Origin: CAYZJB01 sp964602985
Lineage (GTDB): Bacteria > CLD3 > SB21
DNA length: 64,000 bases
Assembly: GCA_964602985.1 (NCBI GenBank)
Contig: CAZRTJ010000010.1
Location: forward strand, 1 to 64,000
Reading direction: 5' to 3'
A program made the translations under genes and the position numbers. How positions within the stretch are numbered: position 1 is the stretch's first letter; every line of letters begins with the position of its first letter. Below the pieces are notes generated by a model. That model saw nothing but the letters and a program-made list of their open reading frames with translations. It was not told where the DNA came from and ran no database searches. This document shows, piece by piece, positions 15,801 to 23,714 of the stretch.

Positions 15801-17715
15801 ACCGCCGGGTACTTTTGTTCCGATGCGCGAAGAAGAAATCGAGTCCCTCCAGAAGACGTGGGGCGATTCAGACCGTGGGATCCAGGTCTACTTTTGGGAC
15901 AGCCTGGCCCAATACGAGTCGGCGGGTGGCAACCGCCAGACTGCATGGAAGTACTCGGAATTGGCGGCAAATCAGCTCAGGGAACTGCCGGTGTACGAAT
16001 TTGACGCAGCGGCAGTCTACTTTCGTGCATATCGACTCCGGCGCGACATCGGGAGATCGGATGCTCTCGACTACCTGCGGCAGGCGCTTGAGACGATCCG
16101 CCGTGTCCGCGACAAGCTGAAAGACTCGCACCATCGATCGGCCTTTACCCGCCAAACTCTGGTTCGCGAAATTGAGTCCATCTGCCAGGAAGAATTTCGG
16201 GTATCCGGTTCGGATGCTTCGTTTGAAAAAATTGTTTTTGTTGCCAATCGGATCAATAGCGTTCTGGATCCCGCGAGACTGTGGAATGAAATTATGGACA
16301 CGGCCATCGCGCACACGGGCGCCGATCGCGGGCTTGTGCTTCTTGCACGCGAAGACGGCCAGTTCACGATTCGGGTGGCTCGCAACGTAGATCAGGAAAG
16401 CCTGGAGGACTTGGCCGATATCAGCCAGAGCATCGTACGAGAGGTTCTCGCGAAGAAGGAAGCCGTCATCACTGCAGATGCCAACCATGATGAGCGTTTC
16501 AAACAACGGAAGAGCATCGTGGCGTACGACATTCGCTCAATCATGTGTGTACCCTTGCGCGCCAAAGAACAGATTCTCGGAGTCGTGTACCTGGACAAAC
16601 GATTCGACGCCGATCATTTTGGAACAGAGCAAATGCAGTTCCTGGAAGCCTTTTCGAACCTTGCGGGGATCGCCGTTGAAAACGCGAAATTGTACGAACA
16701 ACTGAAGATCGAGAACACGGAGTTATTCAAAGAAAATATCGAATTGCGCCATCTTGTGGAGGACAAATACTCCACGTTTGACCTGGTTGGAACCAGCGCC
16801 CCCATGCAACGCTTGTTCGACCTGATCCGCCGCGCCAAGGACAGCGATGCAACCGTTTTGGTCGACGGAGAAAGCGGGACGGGAAAGGAACTGGTGGCCC
16901 GGGCGATTCACTTCCACAGCCCGCGTCGGCGGGAACGATTTGTCGCGATTGACTGTGGAGCCCTCCCAGAATCTCTGCTGGAGTCCGAACTGTTCGGCCA
17001 CAAGAAGGGGGCGTTCACGGGCGCCCAAAGCGACCATCAGGGTCTCTTTGAAGAAGCCGATGGGGGCTCCATTTTCCTGGACGAGATCACCAACACATCC
17101 CTTGCGTTCCAGGCCAAATTGTTGCGGGTGCTTCAGGAAGGTGAGATCCGTCGAGTGGGCGAGACCCAGACGAAGCGCGTGGACGTGCGCGTCATCGCGG
17201 CAACGAATCGGGACATGCAGGCGGCCCTTCAGGAAAACCTCTTCCGACAGGATTTGTACTACCGACTCAATGTCTTGCCGATTCACGTCCCCGCGCTCCG
17301 CGAACGAGCGGACGACATTCCACTCCTTGCACAGTTCTTCATTCGCCGTCATGCCCTGTCCAATAAGAAGTCCATTGAGAAAATCAGTCGGGATTTTCTG
17401 GACGAACTCTTGTCCTACCATTGGCCGGGCAACGTGAGGGAACTCGAAAACCTGATGCACCGTGTCGTTGTGATGGCGGATGGCAAGACCCTGACACGCA
17501 AGAGTCTGCCGGAAAACTGGAAGATGCAGCAAACCGAAAGCGAGTTTCCACCGGAAGCCTCCCTGGAAGACTTCGAGAAGAGGCTGCAGAAGATTGAAAC
17601 GGATTACTTCCGTGAGATTCTTGAGAAAGCAGGCGGCAACAAATCAAAGGCCGCCGACCTTCTCGCCATCAAACGAACGACCTTGAACGACCGCCTGAAA
17701 AAACTCGGACTCTGA
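12811..17715 (+). CDS. Ser/Thr kinase - STAND ATPase - TPR - GAF - sigma54 activator (Fis HTH) fusion
   Basis: A 1634-residue one-protein signalling chain. Residues 10-265 are a Hanks-type kinase with Lys41, HRDIKTQN (Asp131), DFG (149-151) and APE, all intact. Residues 300-500 form a STAND/AAA ATPase (Walker A GPQGVGKT at 303-310, then AVDDLH). Residues about 650-1100 are TPR-like helices. A GAF domain spans about 1145-1305. A sigma54-interacting AAA+ domain follows with Walker A GESGTGKE (1353-1360), intact GAFTGA loop (1400-1405), Walker B LDE (1423-1425) and R-fingers. A Fis-type HTH closes the protein. The first half resembles PknK, the second a typical enhancer-binding protein. Soluble; the probable target is the adjacent lipoprotein gene. 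Confidence 0.93.
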   Translation: MSKSNPSLHPRYSIRKKIGEGGMATVFQAWDRVAEREIALKVSISESGDERLRSEFAILHGLHHPSLPGVYNLHALPDGRWMYSMDWIPEASLADWIARGQTLDREPFGMFLQELLSAIQLLHAHGILHRDIKTQNILVDENGHPTLIDFGLSCRSNDPRALEPEGTLQYTAPEMIKKESCDARSDLYSLGVVLYEWLTGINPFDDPNVVNVVVHHLQKKIESVPASVSWMNKELESIIVKLLEKDPTLRFHNVFELYNTLSASDDWRNVPRPEDAIHLFFGCREDILERARAQPAESQCFTGPQGVGKTRVLDHLTLLAEQAGAEVVFVRGRRESSATQALFERLHRGTRLEDLPAYWFETRQEQAFDEDSLIAELSDFFYQSLPRQQLVLAVDDLHLASAFDRRLICAIVRRKLPQHALRFVFTSMEPDPMLPADQVHTVSLEALSREQVSELACRSLNSRELPDEFLNWLFSGAHGNPYLTDQMLRSAIRSRALSWIAGQWEWGGDLVSDLPQSIETFVATQLDTLTAEERHLLRIVSVFPYGFTVEDAQRIVGSSLRGYENLIRRNVLEWNGRRLEITSRFLKETVYRELEEAERKRLHSALSQAGSAAERAFHRSRSNDPAASVPLLLEVAEEDKKLFRVAEATDKLETALSLTQDTKVRLEILVRLEELLDRQGALDRQQAVLDEWMEIAQAGPDPHSIARALFRRAVFLERHSRLTDSRTVSEEAISFSRSHDNVLLAPLLRQLGKTYYREGQYEKSETYYRESLRVAQDTGDVRHQMEAHNSLGTSLGSLGRTEDATRQFEETLDLADKLGDFLGQINARFNLGRLFLIQNDLAAARTHVNAAQSLSQRLKHRSAECQANFFLGRIAYDAQDYSSAVRSFERSEHIALEISNEDYHIRSRWNRALTLSAIGLSDEAMSFVHELANVRLTSEKDIFQNVLYEGRIRGAANRLPEFREQLQEAVAFFARTPATRAQYAIASALLLQVASVLPPGTFVPMREEEIESLQKTWGDSDRGIQVYFWDSLAQYESAGGNRQTAWKYSELAANQLRELPVYEFDAAAVYFRAYRLRRDIGRSDALDYLRQALETIRRVRDKLKDSHHRSAFTRQTLVREIESICQEEFRVSGSDASFEKIVFVANRINSVLDPARLWNEIMDTAIAHTGADRGLVLLAREDGQFTIRVARNVDQESLEDLADISQSIVREVLAKKEAVITADANHDERFKQRKSIVAYDIRSIMCVPLRAKEQILGVVYLDKRFDADHFGTEQMQFLEAFSNLAGIAVENAKLYEQLKIENTELFKENIELRHLVEDKYSTFDLVGTSAPMQRLFDLIRRAKDSDATVLVDGESGTGKELVARAIHFHSPRRRERFVAIDCGALPESLLESELFGHKKGAFTGAQSDHQGLFEEADGGSIFLDEITNTSLAFQAKLLRVLQEGEIRRVGETQTKRVDVRVIAATNRDMQAALQENLFRQDLYYRLNVLPIHVPALRERADDIPLLAQFFIRRHALSNKKSIEKISRDFLDELLSYHWPGNVRELENLMHRVVVMADGKTLTRKSLPENWKMQQTESEFPPEASLEDFEKRLQKIETDYFREILEKAGGNKSKAADLLAIKRTTLNDRLKKLGL

Positions 17716-17716
17716 T

Positions 17717-18634
17717 TCAGGGTTCCCGCACTTCGTATGGCACCAGGATCATGAAGCTGTCATACGAAGCCAACGGATGCATGATCGTGGAGGCCGTGTA
17801 GAAGTCAATTCCTAACTGATTGATTCCCAACGGTTGAAGCAGGCCGACACGGATCGTCGTGACAAAACGATTATCCGATACGGGAAGGAGTCGTATACGG
17901 AACCGACCGTCTTTGCTTCGGTTCTTTCCTGTTACGATCGTGCCGAACAGGCTGTCCGCCGGCTGACCTGTCTTCACAGCCTGCACCTCCACGCGGATCG
18001 TGTCCAAACGCAACAGTCGGTACAGGGTCGTCCGGGTAAAATTCAAAGTGAGGGGATCGCTGACTGCAACGGATCCGAGACGAGTCAAGATCTTCAGACT
18101 ATCGAGCTTCGATTGGGAGTTGGGCGAACTGCCATATGCCGCGGAAAAACTGATCGGCGTCCACGATTCTCCGGTCGCGGGATTCTCACGCTCGGCAAAG
18201 GTGATGGTCCTGTCCAGGAGATGTTCAAACGCTTTGGAACGAGACGTTCCGTCCATCTCAATCACAACGAAGTTGCCCGTCATTCGATGCCGGATCGTTG
18301 CCACGGCCAACGTGTCGTTGACACGAGCAATTTGTATCTCCCGGCGGAAACGTACCTCGGTCCGGCCAAATAACCTGGCCGCATGAGAAATGCCGGCAGA
18401 TACACGATAGGACTTTCCAAGCAGGGTGTACTCCCTCGCGATTTGCGCCTCCGCAACTCCTTGCGCCTCATCGTCGTCCGCCAATTCAATCCCGAAAATG
18501 CCCTCGCGATCATCCTTGATGATATTCTCTAAATCGCTGAAATCGTCATTTCCATGCCCGCAACCCGCTATCATGGCCGCACAGCACGCGAGAATTACAA
18601 ACAATACGATTGCAAAACCTATATATGTCTTCAT
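17717..18634 (-). CDS. lipoprotein of unknown function under a sigma54 promoter
   Basis: A 305-residue protein with a type II signal peptide (MKTYIGFAIVLFVILACC) and lipobox IAGC before an acidic stretch (GHGNDDFSDLEN). The rest is beta-rich with no motif I recognise. ATG chosen by AGGAGG 8 nt upstream. The stop is 1 nt from the stop of the kinase/sigma54 activator, and the promoter is of sigma54 type, so this is the best candidate output of that activator. The function is unknown; a periplasmic envelope-stress or surface role is only a guess. Confidence 0.85.
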   Translation of the reverse strand: MKTYIGFAIVLFVILACCAAMIAGCGHGNDDFSDLENIIKDDREGIFGIELADDDEAQGVAEAQIAREYTLLGKSYRVSAGISHAARLFGRTEVRFRREIQIARVNDTLAVATIRHRMTGNFVVIEMDGTSRSKAFEHLLDRTITFAERENPATGESWTPISFSAAYGSSPNSQSKLDSLKILTRLGSVAVSDPLTLNFTRTTLYRLLRLDTIRVEVQAVKTGQPADSLFGTIVTGKNRSKDGRFRIRLLPVSDNRFVTTIRVGLLQPLGINQLGIDFYTASTIMHPLASYDSFMILVPYEVREP

Positions 18635-18658
18635 AAAAGACACCTCCTGCCATGGTAA

Positions 18659-18675
18659 TTGCAATCGCAATGCCA
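18659..18675 (-). promoter_or_regulatory. sigma54 (RpoN) promoter of the lipoprotein gene
   Basis: Minus-strand TGGCATTGCGATTGCAA matches TGGCAC-N5-TTGCA with correct GG-to-GC spacing (GG at 18674-18673, GC at 18662-18661). The predicted transcript start is about 18649, directly at the AGGAGG ribosome site, leaving a 15-nt leader. It faces the gene next to the sigma54 activator. Confidence 0.75.
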
Positions 18676-18701
18676 TACAGTTATAATTTGTAATATCAAT
18701 G

Positions 18702-18746
18702 ACTTGATGAACAAGTAGTTGTTTGAAAATGACGGTTTACCCGTCA
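18702..18746. promoter_or_regulatory. two dyads, candidate activator sites
   Basis: ACTTG-N5-CAAGT (18702-18716) and TGACGG-N5-CCGTCA (18730-18746) are centred about 60 and 89 nt upstream of the predicted sigma54 start. The second lies where enhancer-binding proteins usually bind. Either could serve the divergent AAA gene instead. Confidence 0.4.
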
Positions 18747-18780
18747 GTCTGTTTCCTGTCGTTTACATTGCACATACTGG

Positions 18781-18809
18781 TTGATCTGGCCGTTAATGAT
18801 ATGTAAGTT
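18781..18809 (+). promoter_or_regulatory. promoter of the AAA ATPase gene
   Basis: TTGATC (18781-18786), 17-nt spacer, TAAGTT (18804-18809); the start is expected near 18816, followed by an AAGGA ribosome site before the ATG at 18837. Confidence 0.5.
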
Positions 18810-18836
18810 ACTGTCCAGCAAAACACAAGGACGCTC

Positions 18837-20549
18837 ATGACCGATCCCAACCTGCCTGTCTGGGCCGGCGAATTGCTCACCAAGCACTCCGCCAAGACAA
18901 CCACTCAATTCATCTTATACAACAACGTCCGGGATCTGGTTCCGCTAAAATCCGGCGATCAGACGACCTTCGTCGAACTCGGGGAATTTCTCGCCCAAGG
19001 TATCTTCCGGGATCGCTCGGCTGTGATCTTTTACGATATTTCCAAAGGCGTCTATTTTCTCGACACCAACATGCAGGCCGATTTCTTCAAGACCATCCAG
19101 ATCACCCAGCAGGACCTGATGAAGATGCCGAGCATCGCTCTCAAGGCAATCGAGATCTATGTTCGGCTTGCGATCGACAAAAAAAAATCCGTCGCCGTGA
19201 TCCTGGATCACGCGGAGACCATCGCACCCGCGACGCTCAGTGCGGCGATGTCCGTCGAGGACCGCAAGTGTCTGGTGATGTTGAAAAAATGGGCCAACGA
19301 CACGCGCTACGTCCAGCACGACATTACGATGTGCATGATCACGGACAATCTGGCCGATCTCAACAATCGCATTGTACGCAATTCCACCACCGACAAGATC
19401 GAGATCGACTATCCATCGGAAGCGGAACGTCTCGATACCATTCGCTATTTCATCGAAGAGGAAAAGAGTGAAACGCGCGAGCGAACGTTCCGACAATATT
19501 CCGAAGTAACTCCGGAAATCATCGCTCATACGATGGCCGGGTTGAATCGCCGACAGCTACACACGCTGCTCGCCTTTGCCCGCGAAAACAACCGCCGAAT
19601 TGACTTTTCCTATCTGATCGAACGGAAGAAGGAAATCATTGAAGATGAATGTTTCGGACTGCTCGAAATCATCGAACCCCGTCACACACTCGACGCCGTC
19701 GCCGGATACGAACCGATCAAACAACGACTGCGTAACCTCGCGTCAGCCATCAAGAAAGGCAAACTCGATGCCGTCCCGATGGGCTATCTGTTCAGCGGGC
19801 CGGTCGGCACCGGTAAGACATTCATCGTCCTCTCGTTTGTCGGCGAAATCGGAATCCCGTGCGTCAAATTTCTCAATTTCCGCGAGCAGTGGCAGGGCGT
19901 GACGGAATCCAATCTCGAAAAGATTCTGAATCTCCTCCGGGCCATGTGGCCGATCGCCGTGATCATCGACGAGGCGGACGCCTTCCTCGGAGACCGCGAT
20001 CAGCAGGGAGACAGCGGCACCAGCAACCGGATTTTTGCCTCGCTCGTCAGCTTCATGGGCGATACGTCGTACCGGGGCAAGGTGATCTGGTTCTTAATCA
20101 CCTGCCGCCCCGATTTGCTGCCGATCGACATGAAACGGCAAGGCCGGGCTGAAGAGCACATCTCTGTCTTCTATCCGAGTTCCGATGAGGAAAAGGAATT
20201 GCTTTTTCACGCAATGATCCGAAAGTCGGGCTGTCAGGTCGAGGACGGGATTCATCTGCGAGATGTTTTTGACGTGTCTTGCCCGATCTCAGGAGCCGAC
20301 ATGGAAGCGCTCGTCACCCGCGCCAAACTTCAACAGACTTTGGCCGACGCTCCGGTCATTACGCGAGACGCGCTGCGTCAGGTGTTCGGCGATTTCATCC
20401 CGACCAACGATCCCGAAAGTATCGAGTTGCAGACGCTGTCGGCTGTCATCGAGTGCACCAGCCGCAGTCTCCTCCCCGACGATTTCGCCAATGCCGATCG
20501 GACAGAGATTCGACGACGTTTTGACGAGCTGAGGGACGCGATCGCCTGA
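18837..20549 (+). CDS. AAA family ATPase with N-terminal Ycf46-like region
   Basis: A 570-residue cytosolic protein. The N-terminal 280 residues look like a degenerate AAA/Ycf46-like region (LYNNVRDL, VIFYDISKGVYF, VAVILDHAETI). The C-terminal half is an active AAA module: Walker A GPVGTGKT (321-328), Walker B VIIDEAD (near 378), a sensor region LITCRPDLLPIDMKRQGR with candidate arginine fingers, and a helical lid. Such proteins resemble CDC48/FtsH-type remodelers, but the substrate is unknown. It is divergent from the sigma54-controlled lipoprotein across a 200-bp control region. Confidence 0.8.
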   Translation: MTDPNLPVWAGELLTKHSAKTTTQFILYNNVRDLVPLKSGDQTTFVELGEFLAQGIFRDRSAVIFYDISKGVYFLDTNMQADFFKTIQITQQDLMKMPSIALKAIEIYVRLAIDKKKSVAVILDHAETIAPATLSAAMSVEDRKCLVMLKKWANDTRYVQHDITMCMITDNLADLNNRIVRNSTTDKIEIDYPSEAERLDTIRYFIEEEKSETRERTFRQYSEVTPEIIAHTMAGLNRRQLHTLLAFARENNRRIDFSYLIERKKEIIEDECFGLLEIIEPRHTLDAVAGYEPIKQRLRNLASAIKKGKLDAVPMGYLFSGPVGTGKTFIVLSFVGEIGIPCVKFLNFREQWQGVTESNLEKILNLLRAMWPIAVIIDEADAFLGDRDQQGDSGTSNRIFASLVSFMGDTSYRGKVIWFLITCRPDLLPIDMKRQGRAEEHISVFYPSSDEEKELLFHAMIRKSGCQVEDGIHLRDVFDVSCPISGADMEALVTRAKLQQTLADAPVITRDALRQVFGDFIPTNDPESIELQTLSAVIECTSRSLLPDDFANADRTEIRRRFDELRDAIA

Positions 20550-20567
20550 TCTGAAAGAAAATCTTTC

Positions 20568-20596
20568 TTGCGTTTTCTCGCCGGTGAGAATATGTT
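20568..20596 (+). promoter_or_regulatory. promoter of yifB
   Basis: TTGCGT (20568-20573), 17-nt spacer, TATGTT (20591-20596). Predicted start near 20603, which excludes the TTG at 20568 as a start codon and supports the ATG at 20622. Confidence 0.6.
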
Positions 20597-20621
20597 TCAG
20601 GACCCTTGGGGGAAATCTCGT

Positions 20622-22169
20622 ATGCTTTCTCGCGTTATCAGCGCCGCAACATTTGGTATTGACGCCGTTCCTGTGACGGTGGAATCGCATTTGGAAGGAG
20701 CCGTGCCGGCTTTTATCACGGTCGGTCTGCCGGACGGAGCCGTACGCGAAAGCAAGGAGCGTGTGAACGCGGCAATCAAGAATTCCGGTCTGACTTTTCC
20801 GATCAAGCGAATCACCGTCAATCTGGCGCCGGCAGACATCCGCAAGGAAGGAAGCGCCTTCGACCTTCCGATCGCCATCGGCATCCTGGCCGCACACGGT
20901 CAGGTGAAACAGGATTCGCTTGACCGCTTTCTGGTTCTGGGCGAACTGGCTCTGGACGGTACCTTGCGTCCGGTGGCGGGCGCTCTCTCGGTCAGCGTGA
21001 TGGCACGATCCGAAAACTTGCGCGGGATGATTGTACCGGCCGACAACGCCGCCGAAGCCGCCATGACGGAAGGACTGGAGATCCTCCCCGCACGCACGTT
21101 GCGGGACGCGGTCGACATCCTGAATGGAGATTCAGATATTCGACCGCATCGAGTCGACATTCGACAGATTCTCTCCTCCCATCACAACGGCCACGTGGAC
21201 TTCCAAGACGTCAAGGGCCAGGAACACGCGAAACGCGCCCTCGAAATCGCCGCGGCGGGTGGTCATAATATCATTATGATCGGACCTCCGGGAAGCGGCA
21301 AGACCATGCTCGCCAAACGCCTGCCCACGATCCTGCCCGATCTGACACTGGACGAAGCGCTGGAAACAACGAAAATCCACAGCGTGGCAGGCTTGCTCGA
21401 ATCAAAACAAGCTCTCATCACGATTCGCCCGTTTCGTTCGCCGCATCACACGATCAGTGACGCGGGGTTGATCGGCGGCGGGCATGTCCCCCGGCCCGGG
21501 GAGGTTTCGCTCGCGCATCATGGCGTGTTGTTTTTGGATGAATTACCGGAATTCAAAAAAAACGTCCTCGAGGTGATGCGTCAGCCGCTGGAAGACGGCC
21601 GAGTGACGATCAGCCGCGCGGAAATGTCGCTCACCTACCCGGCCAATTTCATGCTGGCCTGCGCGATGAATCCCTGTCCGTGCGGGTACTACGGCGATCC
21701 CACCCATCAGTGCACGTGTGCACCGCCGATCATCCAACGCTACATGGCTCGCGTGTCCGGGCCCCTGCTCGATCGCATCGACATTCATATCGAATGTCCG
21801 GCGATCAAATATAAAGAACTCGCGTCGGAACCATCCGGCGAAAAGTCGGAAATCGTCCGTGTGCGTGTGAAGGAAGCGCGAGAGATTCAGCTGCTGCGAT
21901 TCGCAAAATGGAAATCCCGCGGCCGCCCGATTTATTGCAACGCCGATATGGAGTCCAACGAACTCCGGGAGTACTGCAAACTCGACGACCGAGGAGCGGA
22001 ACTGCTGAAACTGGCAATTACCAAACTCGGTCTCTCGGCGCGCGCCTACGACCGCATCCTGAAGGTCGCCCGAACCATCGCCGATTGTGCCGCCAGCGAC
22101 TCGATTCGTCCCGAACATGTCAGCGAGGCCATTCAGTATCGAAGTCTGGATCGATCGTATGGAATGTAA
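20622..22169 (+). CDS. comM: YifB/ComM family Mg-chelatase-like AAA helicase
   Basis: A 515-residue protein of the ComM/YifB family. ComM is a hexameric helicase that promotes branch migration when transformed DNA is integrated. Landmarks: SAATFGIDAVPVTVESHL at the start, the Lon-like N-terminal fold, Walker A GPPGSGKT, FRSPHHTISDAGLIGGG, LFLDELPEF, and the CPCGYYGDPTHQCTC zinc motif. GGGGGA precedes the chosen ATG and a promoter ends 25 nt before it. No competence genes are nearby, so whether it acts in transformation here is open. Confidence 0.93.
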   Translation: MLSRVISAATFGIDAVPVTVESHLEGAVPAFITVGLPDGAVRESKERVNAAIKNSGLTFPIKRITVNLAPADIRKEGSAFDLPIAIGILAAHGQVKQDSLDRFLVLGELALDGTLRPVAGALSVSVMARSENLRGMIVPADNAAEAAMTEGLEILPARTLRDAVDILNGDSDIRPHRVDIRQILSSHHNGHVDFQDVKGQEHAKRALEIAAAGGHNIIMIGPPGSGKTMLAKRLPTILPDLTLDEALETTKIHSVAGLLESKQALITIRPFRSPHHTISDAGLIGGGHVPRPGEVSLAHHGVLFLDELPEFKKNVLEVMRQPLEDGRVTISRAEMSLTYPANFMLACAMNPCPCGYYGDPTHQCTCAPPIIQRYMARVSGPLLDRIDIHIECPAIKYKELASEPSGEKSEIVRVRVKEAREIQLLRFAKWKSRGRPIYCNADMESNELREYCKLDDRGAELLKLAITKLGLSARAYDRILKVARTIADCAASDSIRPEHVSEAIQYRSLDRSYGM

Positions 22170-22241
22170 AATGGTCGGTCTTTCTGCGGCTCGAAGACGT
22201 CGTCTGTCAGTCTGGGCCTGTCAAAGATGGACAGGGGATCC

Positions 22242-22778
22242 ATGAAAAAACGTATTGTCATCGCTGTGTTGTTCGCATGCTTCCTCTGTGCCTGCGACTC
22301 ATCGGACTCCGATCCGACTGCCCGGGACCACGCGCAGGATCTGCTGATGGATTTCGGCACGACTGCCGCCCAGCATGGATGGAATGTACGTGCGGATATC
22401 GTCGATTTCGTTCTGAAAGACAGCATCGCGCGAGCGGGACGATCGTATTGCGGATACGCGTCTTCGATGAACGGCCGGCGGCAGATTGAACTGGATACGA
22501 CGTGCTCGCTGTGGACGGAAAACGACTTTTCCAGAGAGATCATCGTGTTTCACGAGCTGGGACACGCCCTGCTGAATCGGGCTCACCGCGATACAAAACT
22601 GCCAAATGGAGATTGGCGATCCGTCATGAACACCGGAACCCTCCTGGATCTGTATCACACACCCGAAGCGCGATTCAAGCGAGATTATTACCTCGACGAG
22701 TTGTTCGACGAATATACGCCTGTCCCGGACTGGGCCCAGGTCAATGATCGAACCATGGCGGAAATTCCAAAAGAATAA
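22242..22778 (+). CDS. putative zinc-metallopeptidase lipoprotein (HExxH)
   Basis: A 178-residue protein starting MKKR after an AGGGGA site. Residues 1-18 form a lipoprotein signal with Cys in LCAC|DSSDS. Residues about 109-120 read HELGHALLNRAH: an HExxH zinc site with a third His six residues on, one more than the metzincin spacing. SVMNTG follows about 15 residues later, like a Met-turn. I infer a membrane-anchored periplasmic metallopeptidase of no assigned family. Activity is unproven. Confidence 0.7.
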   Translation: MKKRIVIAVLFACFLCACDSSDSDPTARDHAQDLLMDFGTTAAQHGWNVRADIVDFVLKDSIARAGRSYCGYASSMNGRRQIELDTTCSLWTENDFSREIIVFHELGHALLNRAHRDTKLPNGDWRSVMNTGTLLDLYHTPEARFKRDYYLDELFDEYTPVPDWAQVNDRTMAEIPKE

Positions 22779-22886
22779 GCTGTTGCGAGGAGCCGATCCC
22801 GTTCCCGAGTGCGTATAACTATATGGGAATATATTCTCCATCACGGCGTTGCAGGGAGTAACCGTGTCCAACACAAAAGGAGAACC

Positions 22887-23213
22887 ATGGAAACGAAAAT
22901 GTCCTTTGAGCAACTGATTCAGACTAGTCCCGTTCCGGTCTTCGTCGACTTCTGGGCGGAGTGGTGCGCGCCGTGCCGCATGGTCGCACCGGCCGTGAAA
23001 CAATTGGCCGAAGAATTGTCCGGCCGCCTGGCTGTCGTGAAAGTCAATGTGGATGAGAAGCCGGAACTGGCCGCGAAATACGCAATACAATCGATCCCGA
23101 CGTTTATCCTCTTCCGGAACGGTCAAGCCGAGCACCGATTCTCGGGAGCCATGCCCTTCCCCAGACTCAAAGCAGAAGTTGAACAGTTTTTGAACGCGGA
23201 AGTCCCGGCGTAA
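22887..23213 (+). CDS. trxA: thioredoxin
   Basis: A 108-residue cytosolic thioredoxin. The fold and active-site region VFVDFWAEWCAPCRMVAP are clear, with cis-Pro in SIPTF and the typical FRNGQ loop. The active site is CAPC rather than CGPC, a variant that shifts redox potential slightly. It reduces protein disulfides and could support the MsrA encoded nearby. ATG chosen for AGGAG 4 nt upstream. The DUF302 gene follows by 19 nt, probably in the same transcript. Confidence 0.93.
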   Translation: METKMSFEQLIQTSPVPVFVDFWAEWCAPCRMVAPAVKQLAEELSGRLAVVKVNVDEKPELAAKYAIQSIPTFILFRNGQAEHRFSGAMPFPRLKAEVEQFLNAEVPA

Positions 23214-23232
23214 CCAGTCAATCAGGAGCAAC

Positions 23233-23616
23233 ATGAATTACGGATTTTACAAATCGGTGCCGTACTCGTATGAGGTCGCGATTGAGCGTGTGACGACCGC
23301 ACTGAAAAAGGAAGGGTTTGGGATTCTCACGACGATCGACGTACGAGACACTCTCAAAAAGAAGATCGACGTCGAATTCGACCGATACATCATCCTGGGC
23401 GCCTGCAATCCTCCACTGGCCCACAGGGCGCTGAGCGCTGAGCGGAATATCGGTCTCCTCCTGCCATGCAATGTGATCGTACACGAAAAGGACGGCCAAA
23501 CAACGATTGGAGTTTTCGATCCCACGATCATGAGTCAGATCATTGATTCGCAGGTCATTCGGGACCTGGCAGACGAGGTTCGTCAGAAATTGACAAGAGT
23601 GCTCGACGAGGTATAG
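23233..23616 (+). CDS. DUF302 family protein
   Basis: A 127-residue single-domain protein. The sequence GFYKSVPYSYEVAIERVTTALKKEGFGILTTIDVRDTLKKK and RYIILGACNPPLAHRAL are the signature of DUF302, a small dimeric alpha/beta fold. The family often sits near redox or metal stress genes; the role is unknown. AGGAG lies 6 nt before the ATG. It follows trxA closely. Confidence 0.88.
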   Translation: MNYGFYKSVPYSYEVAIERVTTALKKEGFGILTTIDVRDTLKKKIDVEFDRYIILGACNPPLAHRALSAERNIGLLLPCNVIVHEKDGQTTIGVFDPTIMSQIIDSQVIRDLADEVRQKLTRVLDEV

Positions 23617-23663
23617 ACAATCGTCTCCACCCATCCCGCGATTGGAAAGCGTGGGCCGAAGAT

Positions 23664-23691
23664 TTGCGCATCACGAAGTTTTTTCTATCTT
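23664..23691 (+). promoter_or_regulatory. candidate promoter of the small lipoprotein gene
   Basis: TTGCGC (23664-23669), 16-nt spacer, TATCTT (23686-23691), 23 nt before the ATG at 23715. Confidence 0.4.
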
Positions 23692-23714
23692 GATGGCAAG
23701 TGTAACTCGTACCC

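Noticed and set aside
22172..22200. possible second sigma54 promoter before the HExxH lipoprotein
   Set aside because: TGGTCGGTCTTTCTGC has the GG and GC elements one base too far apart and a poor -24 box.
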